Numbered from the stretch's first letter, positions 9,106 through 17,764 are shown. The stretch: 64,000 nucleotides of DNA from Bradyrhizobium sp. AZCC 1610 (GCF_036924515.1 NZ_JAZHRR010000001.1:3443001-3507000); one strand, 5' to 3'. A program made the numbers and translations. Notes: generated by a model from the sequence alone, not told the origin.

Positions 9106-9468
9106 TCAGCTCGCGGACGTTTCGTCCTTGGCCTCACTCTTTTCCTTGGCCGGCTCGCCCTTGGCGCGGACGCCCGAAATCATCTGCCGCATCTGCCGCA
9201 CGCGGACGCCGTCCGAAATCTCGAACTCGATCTGGTCGTCGTCGACCACCTTGGTGACCTTGCCGACCAGGCCGCCCGAGGTGACGACCGTGTCGCCGCG
9301 GCGGATGTTTTTGACCAGTTCCTGATGATCCTTCACCTTCTTCTGCTGCGGGCGCAGAATCAGGAAATACATGATCACGAAGATCAGCGCGAACGGCAGC
9401 AACGACATCAGCATGCTGTTGGCATCGCCGCCGGCCGCAGCCTGGGCGTACGCAGGGGTAATCAGCAT
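9106..9468 (-). CDS. yajC: Preprotein translocase subunit YajC
   Basis: 120 residues: a short N-terminal part, one membrane helix ('LLPFALIFVIMYFLILRPQQKK', residues about 24-46) and a basic cytosolic domain with 'GDTVVTSGGLVGKV'. YajC associates with SecDF. The C-terminal tail is rich in Lys and Glu. First gene of the yajC-secD-secF operon; its start faces the DUF815 ATPase gene across 193 nt, which should contain divergent promoters. Confidence 0.95.
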   Translation of the reverse strand: MLITPAYAQAAAGGDANSMLMSLLPFALIFVIMYFLILRPQQKKVKDHQELVKNIRRGDTVVTSGGLVGKVTKVVDDDQIEFEISDGVRVRQMRQMISGVRAKGEPAKEKSEAKDETSAS

Positions 9469-9661
9469 TCGAACAATCCTCGTGAGACGGAAAAGAACCG
9501 GCCATGCCTGGACATAGGTCCTGGGCGTGTCGCCGGTCCGGGCAAATTCGCGCGGACTATAGCGGCGGCCGGCCCAATTGCAACGTTGGCCGCCCCCTCA
9601 TTTAGGCCGCTTGCGAGACCTTCCAAGGCCCGTTAAGGCTGCGCGGTCAGGAACTCCGGAA

Positions 9662-10645
9662 ATGTCGAAAAAACCCAAGAAAAAAGCGGCTCAAACAGCC
9701 CCCCGCGCCACCCCCAAGGCCGCCTCGCGTGGACACACGAAAACCGCGACAAAACGTCCGGTAAGCGCGCCCAACGACGCCACCGCCGAGCGGATCGCAA
9801 CCGCGCTGGAAGCCATCGCCGGCCACCTTTCCGCGGCCTCTCCGGCGGCGGGAAACCCTGACTCGTTCGGCTCCGCCGACGCCTTTGTCTGGCATCCGGA
9901 CGGACGCCTTTCGCCGGTGCCGCGCGTCAGCCGCGTCGACCTCGGCCTGCTCAAGGGCATCGACCGGATGCGCGACATCCTGATCGAGAACACCGAGCGC
10001 TTTGCCGACGGGCTGCCCGCGAACAACGCGCTGCTGTGGGGCGCGCGCGGCATGGGCAAGTCGTCGCTGGTGAAGGCCACTCACGCCAATATCAACATCG
10101 ACCGCAAGCCGGCCGACCGGCTCAAGCTGATCGAGATCCACCGCGAGGACATCGAGAGCCTGCCCGGCTTGATGGATCTGTTACGCAGCTCCGATTTCCG
10201 CTTCATCGTGTTTTGCGACGACCTCTCCTTCGACGGCAACGATGCCTCCTACAAATCGCTGAAGGCGGTGCTGGAAGGCGGTATCGAGGGACGTCCTGAC
10301 AACGTCATCCTCTACGCCACCTCGAACCGGCGGCACCTGCTGGCGCGCGAGATGATCGAGAACGAACGCTCGACGGCGATCAATCCGGGCGAAGCGGTCG
10401 AAGAGAAGGTGTCGCTGTCGGACCGTTTTGGTCTCTGGCTCGGCTTCCATCGCTGCAGCCAGGACGAATATCTGGCGATGGTACGCGGCTATTGCGGCCA
10501 TTTCGGCATCAAGATGGGCGACGAAGAGCTGGAGCGCGAGGCGCTGGAATGGTCGACCACCCGCGGATCCCGCTCGGGCCGCGTCGCCTGGCAGTTCACG
10601 CAGGAACTGGCGGGACGGCTGGGCGTGCGGCTTTCGGGGAAGTAG
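9662..10645 (+). CDS. DUF815 AAA+ ATP-binding protein
   Basis: 327 residues. The first ~50 are Lys/Ala/Thr-rich and probably disordered; then comes a AAA-type ATPase module with Walker A 'GARGMGKSS' near residue 126, Walker B 'FIVFCDD' near residue 181, and the sensor-like 'LYATSNRRHL'. This is the DUF815 family, often found beside secDF/yajC in alphaproteobacteria; its client is unknown. The ATG at 9662 is preferred over a longer in-frame extension because it follows a GGAA stretch and starts with the typical Lys-rich leader. An insertion sequence begins within about 15 nt of the stop codon. Confidence 0.85.
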   Translation: MSKKPKKKAAQTAPRATPKAASRGHTKTATKRPVSAPNDATAERIATALEAIAGHLSAASPAAGNPDSFGSADAFVWHPDGRLSPVPRVSRVDLGLLKGIDRMRDILIENTERFADGLPANNALLWGARGMGKSSLVKATHANINIDRKPADRLKLIEIHREDIESLPGLMDLLRSSDFRFIVFCDDLSFDGNDASYKSLKAVLEGGIEGRPDNVILYATSNRRHLLAREMIENERSTAINPGEAVEEKVSLSDRFGLWLGFHRCSQDEYLAMVRGYCGHFGIKMGDEELEREALEWSTTRGSRSGRVAWQFTQELAGRLGVRLSGK

Positions 10646-10659
10646 AGCCCGTAGATGGG

Positions 10660-10669
10660 GTAACGGGCC
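10660..10669. repeat. Left subterminal inverted repeat of the IS
   Basis: GTAACGGGCC, perfect complement of 12104-12113 on the other side of the transposase gene. Taken as IRL of the IS1111-type element. Confidence 0.6.
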
Positions 10670-10676
10670 CGGTCTG

Positions 10677-10743
10677 CCTTCCAAGCAAGCCGCGCTTGCT
10701 ACGGCGCTGTTGAGTGCGCGCTTCGCGCGGCTTGCTTGGAAGG
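10677..10743. repeat. Perfect 19-bp inverted repeat in the IS 5' noncoding region
   Basis: Arms 10677-10695 and 10725-10743 are exact complements (CCTTCCAAGCAAGCCGCGC and its complement) separated by 29 nt. The left arm overlaps a competing small hairpin (AGCAAG 10684-10689 with CTTGCT 10695-10700), and the right arm overlaps a GCGCG/CGCGC fold, so two mutually exclusive structures are possible. It lies ~80 nt before the transposase start and could limit read-through transcription or translation of the transposase (inference). Confidence 0.7.
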
Positions 10744-10821
10744 TGGGCGGTCGTCCCTCACATGGATGGTGTTACGGAGTCGAGGGTTGGACCTCGCTCC
10801 AAGCATCAAGGAGAGACGACC

Positions 10822-11856
10822 ATGGAGCATTATGCAGGAATCGACGTGTCTTTGGAATGCTCAAGCGTGTGTGTGGTTGATGCAAACGGCAAAATTGTCC
10901 GCGAGAGCAAGGTGACAAGCGAGCCGGCGGCGCTGATCGGCTGGCTCAGCTCGCTCGGGCTGACCCGGATCGGGCTGGAAGCTGGGCCGCTGTCGCAATG
11001 GCTGTACGCGGCGATGAAGCGGGCTGGGCTCGCGGTTGAGCTGTTGGAGACGCGGCACGTGCACGATGCGTTCAAGGCGATGCCAGTGAAGTCGGACCGC
11101 AATGACGCACGGGGGATCGCACAACTGATGCGGCTGGGCTGGTTCCGGCCGGTTCACTGCAAGTCGATAAATGCCCAGGAAGTACGTGCCGTGCTGACGG
11201 CGCGCAAGCTGGTCCAGAGCAAGCTTCTGGATGTCGAGAACAGTCTGCGCGGGATCCTGCGGGGCTTTGGGCTGAAGGTTGGCAAGACGACGGGAACAGG
11301 TTTTGCCGGACGGATCAACGAGTTGGCAAAGGGGCATCCGAACCTGGAAGTGATCGCAGAAGCGCTGCTGCGGGTGCGCAGCGCCCTGCTCAGTGAGTTC
11401 AAAGCCTTCGAGAAGCGGGCCGGCAAGATGTCGCGGATGGATGCCAAAGCCAGGTTGTTGATGTCGACGCCTGCGGTGGGACCGGTCATCTCGCTGACCT
11501 ATGCCGCGGCGATCGATGATCCCGCGCGGTTCACATCCTCCAAGCAGGCGGGGTCGCATTTCGGGCTGACGCCGAAGAAGCACCAGTCCGGCGAGACCGA
11601 CCGATCGGGGCGGATCAGCAAGATCGGGGACGCCTCCGTGCGCGAGGCGCTCTACCAGGCCGCTCACATCATGCTGACGAAGCCGGTCAGGGGATGTTCG
11701 CAGCTCAAGAGCTGGGCGATGCGGATCGCCAAGCGTGCCGGCATGAGCAAGGCCAAGGTCGCGCTGGCCCGCAAGCTCGCCGTGATCATGCATCGCATGC
11801 TCAAGGACGGCGCGCCTTTCAATCCGCTCGCCAAGGCTAACGCTGCAACAGCCTAG
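10822..11856 (+). CDS. IS110/IS1111 family DEDD transposase
   Basis: 344 residues. The N-terminal RuvC-like domain shows the four acidic positions: D8 ('GIDVS'), E53 ('GLEAG'), D92 and D95 ('SDRNDA'). A coiled linker follows, then the C-terminal Tnp domain with 'TPAVGPVISLTYAAAIDDP', 'FGLTPKKHQSGE' and 'GRISKIGD'. Such recombinases are guided by an RNA encoded in the element's noncoding end (established for IS110/IS1111). The ATG at 10822 follows AAGGAGAG by about 8 nt. Full length with no frameshift, so the element may still be active. Confidence 0.93.
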   Translation: MEHYAGIDVSLECSSVCVVDANGKIVRESKVTSEPAALIGWLSSLGLTRIGLEAGPLSQWLYAAMKRAGLAVELLETRHVHDAFKAMPVKSDRNDARGIAQLMRLGWFRPVHCKSINAQEVRAVLTARKLVQSKLLDVENSLRGILRGFGLKVGKTTGTGFAGRINELAKGHPNLEVIAEALLRVRSALLSEFKAFEKRAGKMSRMDAKARLLMSTPAVGPVISLTYAAAIDDPARFTSSKQAGSHFGLTPKKHQSGETDRSGRISKIGDASVREALYQAAHIMLTKPVRGCSQLKSWAMRIAKRAGMSKAKVALARKLAVIMHRMLKDGAPFNPLAKANAATA

Positions 11857-12103
11857 GAGGAGAAACGACAGGTTTCGGGCGGGCCACGACACCAGCCTTC
11901 CCGAAGCGAAGTCCCTTCGCCGGGACGATGGATCAGGTCAGGCCGACATCCGGGTTGTCGACATATCAAACGATATGATCACGCTTTCCGTAGATTGGCC
12001 GACCTATCCTCTCACGAACCCCATCAGGCGACGGCCTTGCGCCGATCCCGTACAGAAGCAAGTTCCCGGCGAGCGGACGACGCAAAAGGGATTGACTAAT
12101 CGA
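11857..12103 (+). ncRNA. Candidate bridge/seeker guide RNA region of the IS
   Basis: The 247-nt noncoding stretch after the transposase has several short hairpins (for example GGCG 12027-12030 with CGCC 12040-12043). Two segments flanking that hairpin match the insertion junctions: 12018-12025 is the reverse complement of 10654-10661 at the left end, and TACAGAAGC at 12051-12059 repeats 12111-12119 at the right end. A guide RNA that reads both flanks, one on each strand, is what IS110/IS1111 systems use. The matches are short (8 and 9 nt) and some chance is possible. Confidence 0.35.
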
Positions 12104-12113
12104 GGCCCGTTAC
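12104..12113. repeat. Right subterminal inverted repeat of the IS
   Basis: GGCCCGTTAC, perfect complement of 10660-10669. Taken as IRR of the IS1111-type element. Confidence 0.6.
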
Positions 12114-12116
12114 AGA

Positions 12117-12198
12117 AGCCCGGATGCAGCGCAGCGCAATCCGGGAACAGTTTAGCCACTTGAGAGAACGGCCCCGGATTTCGCTCCATCCGGGCTAC
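12117..12198. repeat. REP-like palindrome, family A copy 1
   Basis: Begins AGCCCGGATGCAGCGCAGCG and ends with the near-complement GCTCCATCCGGGCT followed by AC; a second, fuller copy with the same plan lies at 14980-15067. It sits between the IS right end and the 3' end of the nlpD-like gene. This is an interspersed chromosomal palindrome, not part of the IS. Confidence 0.75.
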
Positions 12199-12212
12199 GT
12201 CTGCGCTGTCTC

Positions 12213-13586
12213 TCACGCCCCGTTCAGGAATTGAAGCGGGTCAACCGGTGAAGATCCTTTGCGGATCTCGAAGTGGAGCTGCGGCGACCCCACCTCGCCC
12301 GATTGACCCGACTTGGCAATGATCTGGCCGCGCTTGATCGTATCCCCGCGCTTCACCATCAGTTCACTCGCATGGGCATATGCGGTGACGTAACCATTGG
12401 AGTGCCGCACCAGAACCAGATTGCCATAACCCTTGAGCTCGTTGCCGGAATAGGCAACGACGCCATCTTCCGCCGCTTTCACCGGCGTGCCTTCCGGCAC
12501 CGCCAGGTTGATGCCGTCATTCGATTTGCCGTTGGTCTTGGCGCCGTAGCTCGTGATCACCTTGCCGCGCACCGGCCAGCGGAAGGTCGGCAGCGCGCCG
12601 GTGGCTTCGCTTGATTTGACCGACGCGGCTTCGACGGCGGGCTTCTCTTCCACGACGTTGGTCGTGGCAGACGCCAGCCGCGCGCTCTGCGGCGGACCGC
12701 CGGCCGAGGCCACCTTGGTGGCAGGCGCCGCAACCGGGGCGGCCGGCTGGGCGGGTGCGGCGGCGACGGGCTGCGCCACTGGCGCAGCAGCCGCGGACTT
12801 CGAACCGGGCACGGTCAGCTTCATTCCAAGGCTGAGCTTGGCGGACTGATCGAGATTGTTGGCCTTGGCGAGTTCGGCAACCGGGACATGGTTCCGGCGC
12901 GCGATGCTCATCAGCGTGTCGCCGCGATTGACGATATGGACGCTCGGCGGGGCGGCCGCGGCAGCCGGCTTGCTGGCCGCCGGCGCGAGCGCCGGTGCGG
13001 CCGCAGCCACCGCGGTCTGCCGCGGAATGATCAGTTGCTGGCCGGGCGACAGCACGCGCGGGCCCTTGTAGCCATTGGCCTGCAGGATCGCGGCGGCTGA
13101 AACGTTGTAGCGCTTCGCCAGAATGTCGAGCGTGTCGCTGGTGCCAACAATGATCGTGGTGCCGGCCTGCGCAGCCGGGCGCGCGGCTGCGACCGAGCGC
13201 GGCGGTACGGTGGCGGTGGTCTCGATGGGTGGATGGGACGGCGGCGCATAGGACGAAACCCCGCGCCCTCCTCCCGACACCCCGCCCGAACTGGCCGGAT
13301 AAGCGGGCGGCGCAGCAACGGCGGCGGGCGGCGGCAGGGCCTGGGACTGGTATTGCGGCGCGGACGCCGGCGGCCGGGCGTATTGCGGCTGCTCGCGGCG
13401 CTCGACGGCGGGCGTGCGGACCGAACCGGTCGCTTCAGGCTGCGAGGCAAAGGGATTGGAGAACGAGCTATCGGAAAAGCGCGTCTGCATATCGGCGCTG
13501 CAGCCGGCAAATCCGACCGACATCAGCGTCAGCACCGCGACCTGCGGCATCCAACGCGAGCGAAGCAACTCGGCGACACGGGACAT
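12213..13586 (-). CDS. nlpD: NlpD-like LysM/LytM (degenerate M23) lipoprotein
   Basis: 457 residues. A lipoprotein-type signal ends in 'FAGCS' (Cys near residue 29). A Pro/Ala/Gln-rich linker is followed by two LysM peptidoglycan-binding modules ('TIIVGTSDTLDILAKRY', 'HIVNRGDTLMSIARRN') and a C-terminal LytM domain. The zinc ligands of active M23 peptidases are changed: the HxGxD motif reads 'NDGIN', and HxH reads 'QLHFE'. That matches NlpD/EnvC-type activators of cell-wall amidases, not active hydrolases. Its place after surE and pcm repeats the well-known surE-pcm-nlpD order. Confidence 0.85.
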   Translation of the reverse strand: MSRVAELLRSRWMPQVAVLTLMSVGFAGCSADMQTRFSDSSFSNPFASQPEATGSVRTPAVERREQPQYARPPASAPQYQSQALPPPAAVAAPPAYPASSGGVSGGGRGVSSYAPPSHPPIETTATVPPRSVAAARPAAQAGTTIIVGTSDTLDILAKRYNVSAAAILQANGYKGPRVLSPGQQLIIPRQTAVAAAAPALAPAASKPAAAAAPPSVHIVNRGDTLMSIARRNHVPVAELAKANNLDQSAKLSLGMKLTVPGSKSAAAAPVAQPVAAAPAQPAAPVAAPATKVASAGGPPQSARLASATTNVVEEKPAVEAASVKSSEATGALPTFRWPVRGKVITSYGAKTNGKSNDGINLAVPEGTPVKAAEDGVVAYSGNELKGYGNLVLVRHSNGYVTAYAHASELMVKRGDTIKRGQIIAKSGQSGEVGSPQLHFEIRKGSSPVDPLQFLNGA

Positions 13587-13695
13587 GGTTACTCACTCGT
13601 ACGCAACAAAATACTGTTTTGAGTAAACACGTGCCGAGTAAATAACCGCTTAACCCTTGGAATAAGATGTTGGCGGGAACCGCCAATCCGGGATT

Positions 13696-14340
13696 CTACA
13701 GCTCGCGCGCAATTCCCGGCAGCGCCGGGACGAAGCGGACATCGACCAATTCCTTGCGCTCGAACCCGCTGTCGGTCCTGGTCACCCTGACCAGCGTCTG
13801 GGTGCCGTGATGCGGGCCGACCGGTGCGATCAGGATGCCGCGCGGCACCAGCCGCTCCAGCAGCTTTTCCGGAATTTGCTCCATCGCAGCCGTGACGATG
13901 ATGCGGTCGAAATCGCCGGCGCCAGGCGGAATGTCGAAGCCGTCGCCGTACATCACCTCGATATTGTAATAGCCGAGCGCTTCGAGCCGGTCGCGGGCCG
14001 TGTCCGCCAGCGTCCGGTAGCGCTCGATGGTCAGGACGTGTGCGCATAACCGCGACAGCACCGCGGCCTGATAGCCGGAGCCGGTACCGATCTCGAGCAC
14101 CTTGTGGCCCTTCTGAAGTTGCAGCTGCTCGGTCATGTAGGCCACCACGAAAGGCTGGCTGATGGTCTGCCCGCAGGCGATGCCGAGCGCGCTGTCGCGG
14201 TAGGCATGGTCGCGGTCGCCAGCCGCCACGAAAACCTCCCGCGGCACCTCTTCCATGGTGCGCAGCACCGCCTGGTCGCTGATCCCCCGCCGCCGCAGGG
14301 CGAGCTGAAACATCATCTTCTCGTGCGGTTCTTGCGACAT
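13696..14340 (-). CDS. pcm: Protein-L-isoaspartate O-methyltransferase
   Basis: 214 residues, normal for PCMT. It uses SAM to methylate L-isoaspartyl residues, starting their repair. Motif I '[16 protein letters not shown]' lies near residue 81; '[13 protein letters not shown]' near residue 50 and '[14 protein letters not shown]' near residue 143 are family signatures. It precedes nlpD by 109 nt on the same strand. The usual immediate neighbour surE lies beyond an inserted response-regulator gene on the opposite strand. Confidence 0.93.
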   Translation of the reverse strand: MSQEPHEKMMFQLALRRRGISDQAVLRTMEEVPREVFVAAGDRDHAYRDSALGIACGQTISQPFVVAYMTEQLQLQKGHKVLEIGTGSGYQAAVLSRLCAHVLTIERYRTLADTARDRLEALGYYNIEVMYGDGFDIPPGAGDFDRIIVTAAMEQIPEKLLERLVPRGILIAPVGPHHGTQTLVRVTRTDSGFERKELVDVRFVPALPGIAREL

Positions 14341-14577
14341 TGCGGTCTCGCGGCGGGCTCAGGCCCCGCCGAGATGTAATAGCGTGCGCGCACTTAAGGA
14401 AGAATTTCCTCAAGATTTTGGTTCCGGCTGCGGGAACCGTTGTCGCGCCCCCGGCGTTGGGGCGCGGCAAATCCGTCGCCGGAGTCTTTGCTTCAAAGCG
14501 TACCTGTTCATGTCGACGTTGCGCCCAGGGGTGTTTTTTGCGAACCTCAAAGTCCTGGAAGGGCAAGGATTCCCCTC

Positions 14578-14955
14578 ATGATAGCGACACGGCCGGCGGG
14601 CTGTTCTGTATTCCTCGTTGAAGACGAGGTGATGATCAGGATGATGGTCGCTGACATGCTGGAAGAGCTGGGCCACAGCGTAGCTGCCGAGGCCGGCGAA
14701 ATCGGCGAAGCGGTCAAGCTGGTGCAATCGACCGAATTCGATCTCGCCATTCTCGACGTCAACGTCAACGGCAAGGTGATCACGCCGGTGGCCGAGCTGA
14801 TCACGGCGCGCAACCGTCCGTTCATCTTTGCGACCGGCTACGGCTCCTCCGGCCTGCCCCAGGAATATCGCGATCGCCCCGCGCTGCAGAAGCCGTTCCA
14901 GCTGGAAACGCTGGCCCAGGTGATCGCCGCCACGATGAAAAGCGCCCCGGTTTAG
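14578..14955 (+). CDS. Single-domain response regulator receiver protein
   Basis: 125 residues forming one receiver domain and no output domain: acidic pair in 'LVEDEVMIRMM' (residues about 11-21), phospho-acceptor Asp in 'LAILDVNVNG' (near 59), Thr/Ser switch in 'FATGYG' and Lys in 'LQKPF' near 105. Such stand-alone receivers pass signals by protein contact. The ATG at 14578 is used because the upstream in-frame region reads through non-conserved sequence. It is oriented against its neighbours pcm and surE and sits next to a REP palindrome, suggesting insertion into an older surE-pcm pair. Confidence 0.85.
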   Translation: MIATRPAGCSVFLVEDEVMIRMMVADMLEELGHSVAAEAGEIGEAVKLVQSTEFDLAILDVNVNGKVITPVAELITARNRPFIFATGYGSSGLPQEYRDRPALQKPFQLETLAQVIAATMKSAPV

Positions 14956-14979
14956 GCGGCGTGTTGCGACGTGCAGCGC

Positions 14980-15067
14980 GTAGCCCGGATGGAGCGCAGC
15001 GAAATCCGGGAAGCTCTCGCAGACTGGTACACGGGCCCCGGATTGCGCTTCGCTCCATCCGGGCTAC
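14980..15067. repeat. REP-like palindrome, family A copy 2
   Basis: Opens GTAGCCCGGATGGAGCGCAG and closes with the complementary CTCCATCCGGGCTAC; near-perfect palindrome with a variable centre. Same family as 12117-12198. It lies between the convergent response-regulator and surE genes and may also act as a terminator. Confidence 0.8.
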
Positions 15068-15073
15068 CATGCT

Positions 15074-15841
15074 TCACTTCAGCGTCGTCGTCAGCTCTTC
15101 CGAAAACGCTTCATCGGTGCGATCGAGCCGCAGTGGTGTGACCGAGACGTAGCGTGCCGCAAGTGCGGCAAGATCGGTGCCTTCGGCCGGCGTATCCATC
15201 GTCGCCGCGCGCTCAAAGCCGATCCAGAAATAGGGATTGCCGCGGCCGTCGTGGCGCTTGTCGACTTTGAGGAAGCCGAGATTGCGCTTGCCCTGACGCG
15301 TCACGCGCACGCCCTTGACCTGGTCCGGCGTACAGGCAGGAAAATTGACGTTGATCACCGTGTTCTTCGGCACGCCGGCGTCGATTACCTTGCGCAGGAT
15401 ATCCGGACCGAATTTCAGCGCGGTGTCCCACAGCGGCGCGTGACGGGTCTCGATGGAAAATTCCTGACTCAGTGCAAACGACGGGATTCCCAGGATCGTG
15501 CCTTCAAGGGCGCCCGCGATGGTGCCGGAATAGACGACGTCCTCGGCAACGTTGCGGCCCTTGTTGACGCCCGACAGCACGAGATCGGGCATCTTCTCGC
15601 CGAGGATGTGGCGCGAGCCCATGATCACGCAATCGGTCGGCGTGCCCCGCACCGCGAAATGGCGCGGACCGACTTCGCGCAGCCGCAAGGGATCGTTCAG
15701 CGACAACGAATGCGAGACACCGGACTGATCGAGCTCCGGCGCCACGATCCAGACGTCGTCGGACAACGCGCGGGCGATCTCCTCGACGATTTTCAACCCC
15801 GGCGCATGGATGCCGTCGTCGTTGGTGCAGAGAATTCGCAT
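15074..15841 (-). CDS. surE: 5'/3'-nucleotidase SurE
   Basis: 255 residues, standard SurE size. The protein removes phosphate from nucleoside monophosphates and short polyphosphate and is linked to stationary-phase survival. Metal-binding 'CTNDDGI' (D8, D9) lies at the N-terminus; 'GTPTDCV' and 'SGVNKGRN' are the other active-site signatures. It lies on the same strand as the upstream hypothetical and serS genes (96-nt gap). Confidence 0.95.
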   Translation of the reverse strand: MRILCTNDDGIHAPGLKIVEEIARALSDDVWIVAPELDQSGVSHSLSLNDPLRLREVGPRHFAVRGTPTDCVIMGSRHILGEKMPDLVLSGVNKGRNVAEDVVYSGTIAGALEGTILGIPSFALSQEFSIETRHAPLWDTALKFGPDILRKVIDAGVPKNTVINVNFPACTPDQVKGVRVTRQGKRNLGFLKVDKRHDGRGNPYFWIGFERAATMDTPAEGTDLAALAARYVSVTPLRLDRTDEAFSEELTTTLK

Positions 15842-15937
15842 CCGTCAAAATGCCTTCTGGTTCAGGTCGAGGCAGGCTTTTGCCTTTGGGCGTCGTCTTA
15901 TCCGGCTATCGCGGCTGAGGCAAACCGGCGCATTTCC

Positions 15938-16306
15938 TCATGTTTTCTTCATCCAGACGCGCCAGGGGCGCGCGAACCGGGCCTGGCCATCGATTTTCAT
16001 CTGAAGGTCTGGCGATTGTTGCTTTGGCGGCGCGATCGGCTCGATCGCTGGAACGGGCGGCGCAACGACCGAAGTCGATCCCGCGTGCGGCCGCGGATGT
16101 CGCGTTCGCGCAACCGCCAGCCCCTTGTCGAAATCCGCGGCGTTGAGCCACTCCTTGGCATGCATACGCTCGATCAGATCGTCGTCCCACAGGCGGGCCA
16201 CTTCGATATCGAAGGCGCCCATCAGCCGCTGGTCGATCAATTGCATCCCATGGCCGGTAACAGCCCATTGCCTCCCGATCCAAAAGATGTCGCGATGCAA
16301 TGCCAT
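15938..16306 (-). CDS. Conserved hypothetical protein between serS and surE
   Basis: 122 residues, start codon ATG 13 nt beyond the serS stop. The first ~70 residues look folded ('HRDIFWIGRQWAVTGHGMQLIDQRLMGAFDIE' region, aromatic and charged); a Pro/Val-rich middle (about 75-95) and a basic, Trp-containing end ('PWRVWMKKT') follow. No known domain is recognised. Tight linkage to serS argues that it is a real gene and is co-transcribed; function unknown. Confidence 0.6.
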   Translation of the reverse strand: MALHRDIFWIGRQWAVTGHGMQLIDQRLMGAFDIEVARLWDDDLIERMHAKEWLNAADFDKGLAVARTRHPRPHAGSTSVVAPPVPAIEPIAPPKQQSPDLQMKIDGQARFARPWRVWMKKT

Positions 16307-16319
16307 TTTTTGCTTTGCG

Positions 16320-17753
16320 CTATTTGTCCCGCTCGATTGTTTTGAGCCCGCCCATATAGGGCTGCAGCACGTCGGGCACCGCGATCGCGCCGTTTTCCTG
16401 CTGGTAGGTTTCCATGACCGCGATCAACGCGCGGCCGACCGCCGTGCCGGAGCCGTTGAGCGTGTGCACGAAACGCGGCTTGCCGTCGGGCCCACGCGAG
16501 CGCGCATCCATGCGCCGCGCCTGGAAATCGCCGCACACCGAGCAGCTCGAGATTTCGCGGTAAGCCCCGCCCTCGCCCTGCCCGGACATCCAGACCTCGA
16601 TGTCGTAGGTCTTCTGCGCGGAAAAGCCCATGTCGCCGGAGCACAGCGTCATCACGCGGTAATGCAGATCGAGTCGTTTGAGCACTTCCTCGGCGCAAGA
16701 CAGCATGCGTTCATGCTCGTCACGGCTGGTCTCGGGCACAGAGATCGAGACCAGCTCGACTTTTGTAAATTGATGCTGCCGGATCATGCCACGGGTATCG
16801 CGGCCCGCCGCGCCCGCTTCAGCGCGGAAGCACGGCGTCAGCGCGGTCAGCCGCATCGGCAGTTCTTTTTCATCGACGATGGATTCGCGGACCAGATTGG
16901 TCAACGAGACTTCGGCGGTCGGGATCAGCCATCGACGATCTGGATTCTCTCTGTACTCGAAGCCGAGTACTTCAAGTTTTTCGTCTCGGGCCGCCTGAAC
17001 GCCGAATTTCTCAACGTAATCGAGAACCGCCTTTTTGGAGTGTTCGAAGTTTATGTACGCGTGCCTTATTTGATCGTCTTCCGTCTCCACGCGAAACTGA
17101 TCGGCACTGAACTTAGGTAATTGGGCGGTACCGAACATTACACGGTCACGCACCATCAGCGGCGGATTGACCTCGGTGTAGCCGTGCTCGTTGGTATGGA
17201 GATCGAGCATGAACTGCCCGATCGCGCGCTCCAGCCGCGCCAGCCCCTTCTTCAGCACCACGAAGCGCGCACCGGACAATTTCGCCGCCGCCTCGAAATC
17301 CATGTAGCCGAGCGCGCCGCCGAGATCATCATGCGGCTTCGGCGTGAAGGCGTGGTTGCGGATTTTTCCGAAGACATGGCGCTGCACATTGCCGTGCTCG
17401 TCTGTGCCTTCGGGCACGTCGTCGAGCGGCAGATTTGGAATCGCGGCAAGTTCTTTTGCCAGCTCCTCGTCCGCGGTCTTCGCGGCAAGCTCGAGCTCCG
17501 GCATTGTGGTCTTGAGCTCGGCCACTTCAGCCATCAATCTGCTGGCGCGCGCGTCATCCTTGGCCTTCTTCGCCTCGCCGATTTCCTTCGAGGCCGCATT
17601 GCGCCGCGCCTGCGCCTGCTCGGACGCCAGGATCGCCGCACGGCGTTTCTCGTCGATCGCCAGCAGCGCAGCCGACAGCGGCGCCAGCCCGCGGCGCTTC
17701 AGTCCGGCATCGAAGGCTACAGGATTTTCGCGGATCGATTTGATGTCGTGCAT
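16320..17753 (-). CDS. serS: Seryl-tRNA synthetase
   Basis: 477 residues. The N-terminal part is the long antiparallel coiled coil that grips the tRNASer variable arm (about residues 25-110). The class II catalytic core follows: motif 2 in '[22 protein letters not shown]' region near 275 and motif 3 '[19 protein letters not shown]' near 435. The ATG at 17753 opens '[11 protein letters not shown]', the normal SerS N-terminus; an upstream in-frame extension is only repeat DNA translated by chance. Lies in the minus-strand cluster with tatC upstream. Confidence 0.95.
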   Translation of the reverse strand: MHDIKSIRENPVAFDAGLKRRGLAPLSAALLAIDEKRRAAILASEQAQARRNAASKEIGEAKKAKDDARASRLMAEVAELKTTMPELELAAKTADEELAKELAAIPNLPLDDVPEGTDEHGNVQRHVFGKIRNHAFTPKPHDDLGGALGYMDFEAAAKLSGARFVVLKKGLARLERAIGQFMLDLHTNEHGYTEVNPPLMVRDRVMFGTAQLPKFSADQFRVETEDDQIRHAYINFEHSKKAVLDYVEKFGVQAARDEKLEVLGFEYRENPDRRWLIPTAEVSLTNLVRESIVDEKELPMRLTALTPCFRAEAGAAGRDTRGMIRQHQFTKVELVSISVPETSRDEHERMLSCAEEVLKRLDLHYRVMTLCSGDMGFSAQKTYDIEVWMSGQGEGGAYREISSCSVCGDFQARRMDARSRGPDGKPRFVHTLNGSGTAVGRALIAVMETYQQENGAIAVPDVLQPYMGGLKTIERDK

Positions 17754-17764
17754 GACCAATTTCC

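Larger units (their letters stand above)
10653..12116 (+). mobile_element. IS110-family (IS1111-type) insertion sequence
   Basis: The element holds one DEDD transposase gene. Boundaries are provisional: a perfect 10-bp inverted repeat, GTAACGGGCC at 10660-10669 and its complement at 12104-12113, brackets the gene. IS1111-type elements have such repeats a few bases inside the true ends (established for that group), giving roughly 10653-12116 (~1.46 kb). The 3' noncoding part (~247 bp) is longer than the 5' part (~160 bp), which also suits IS1111 rather than IS110 sensu stricto. The right end directly abuts a chromosomal palindromic repeat. No target-site duplication is evident, as expected for the family. 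Confidence 0.75.
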
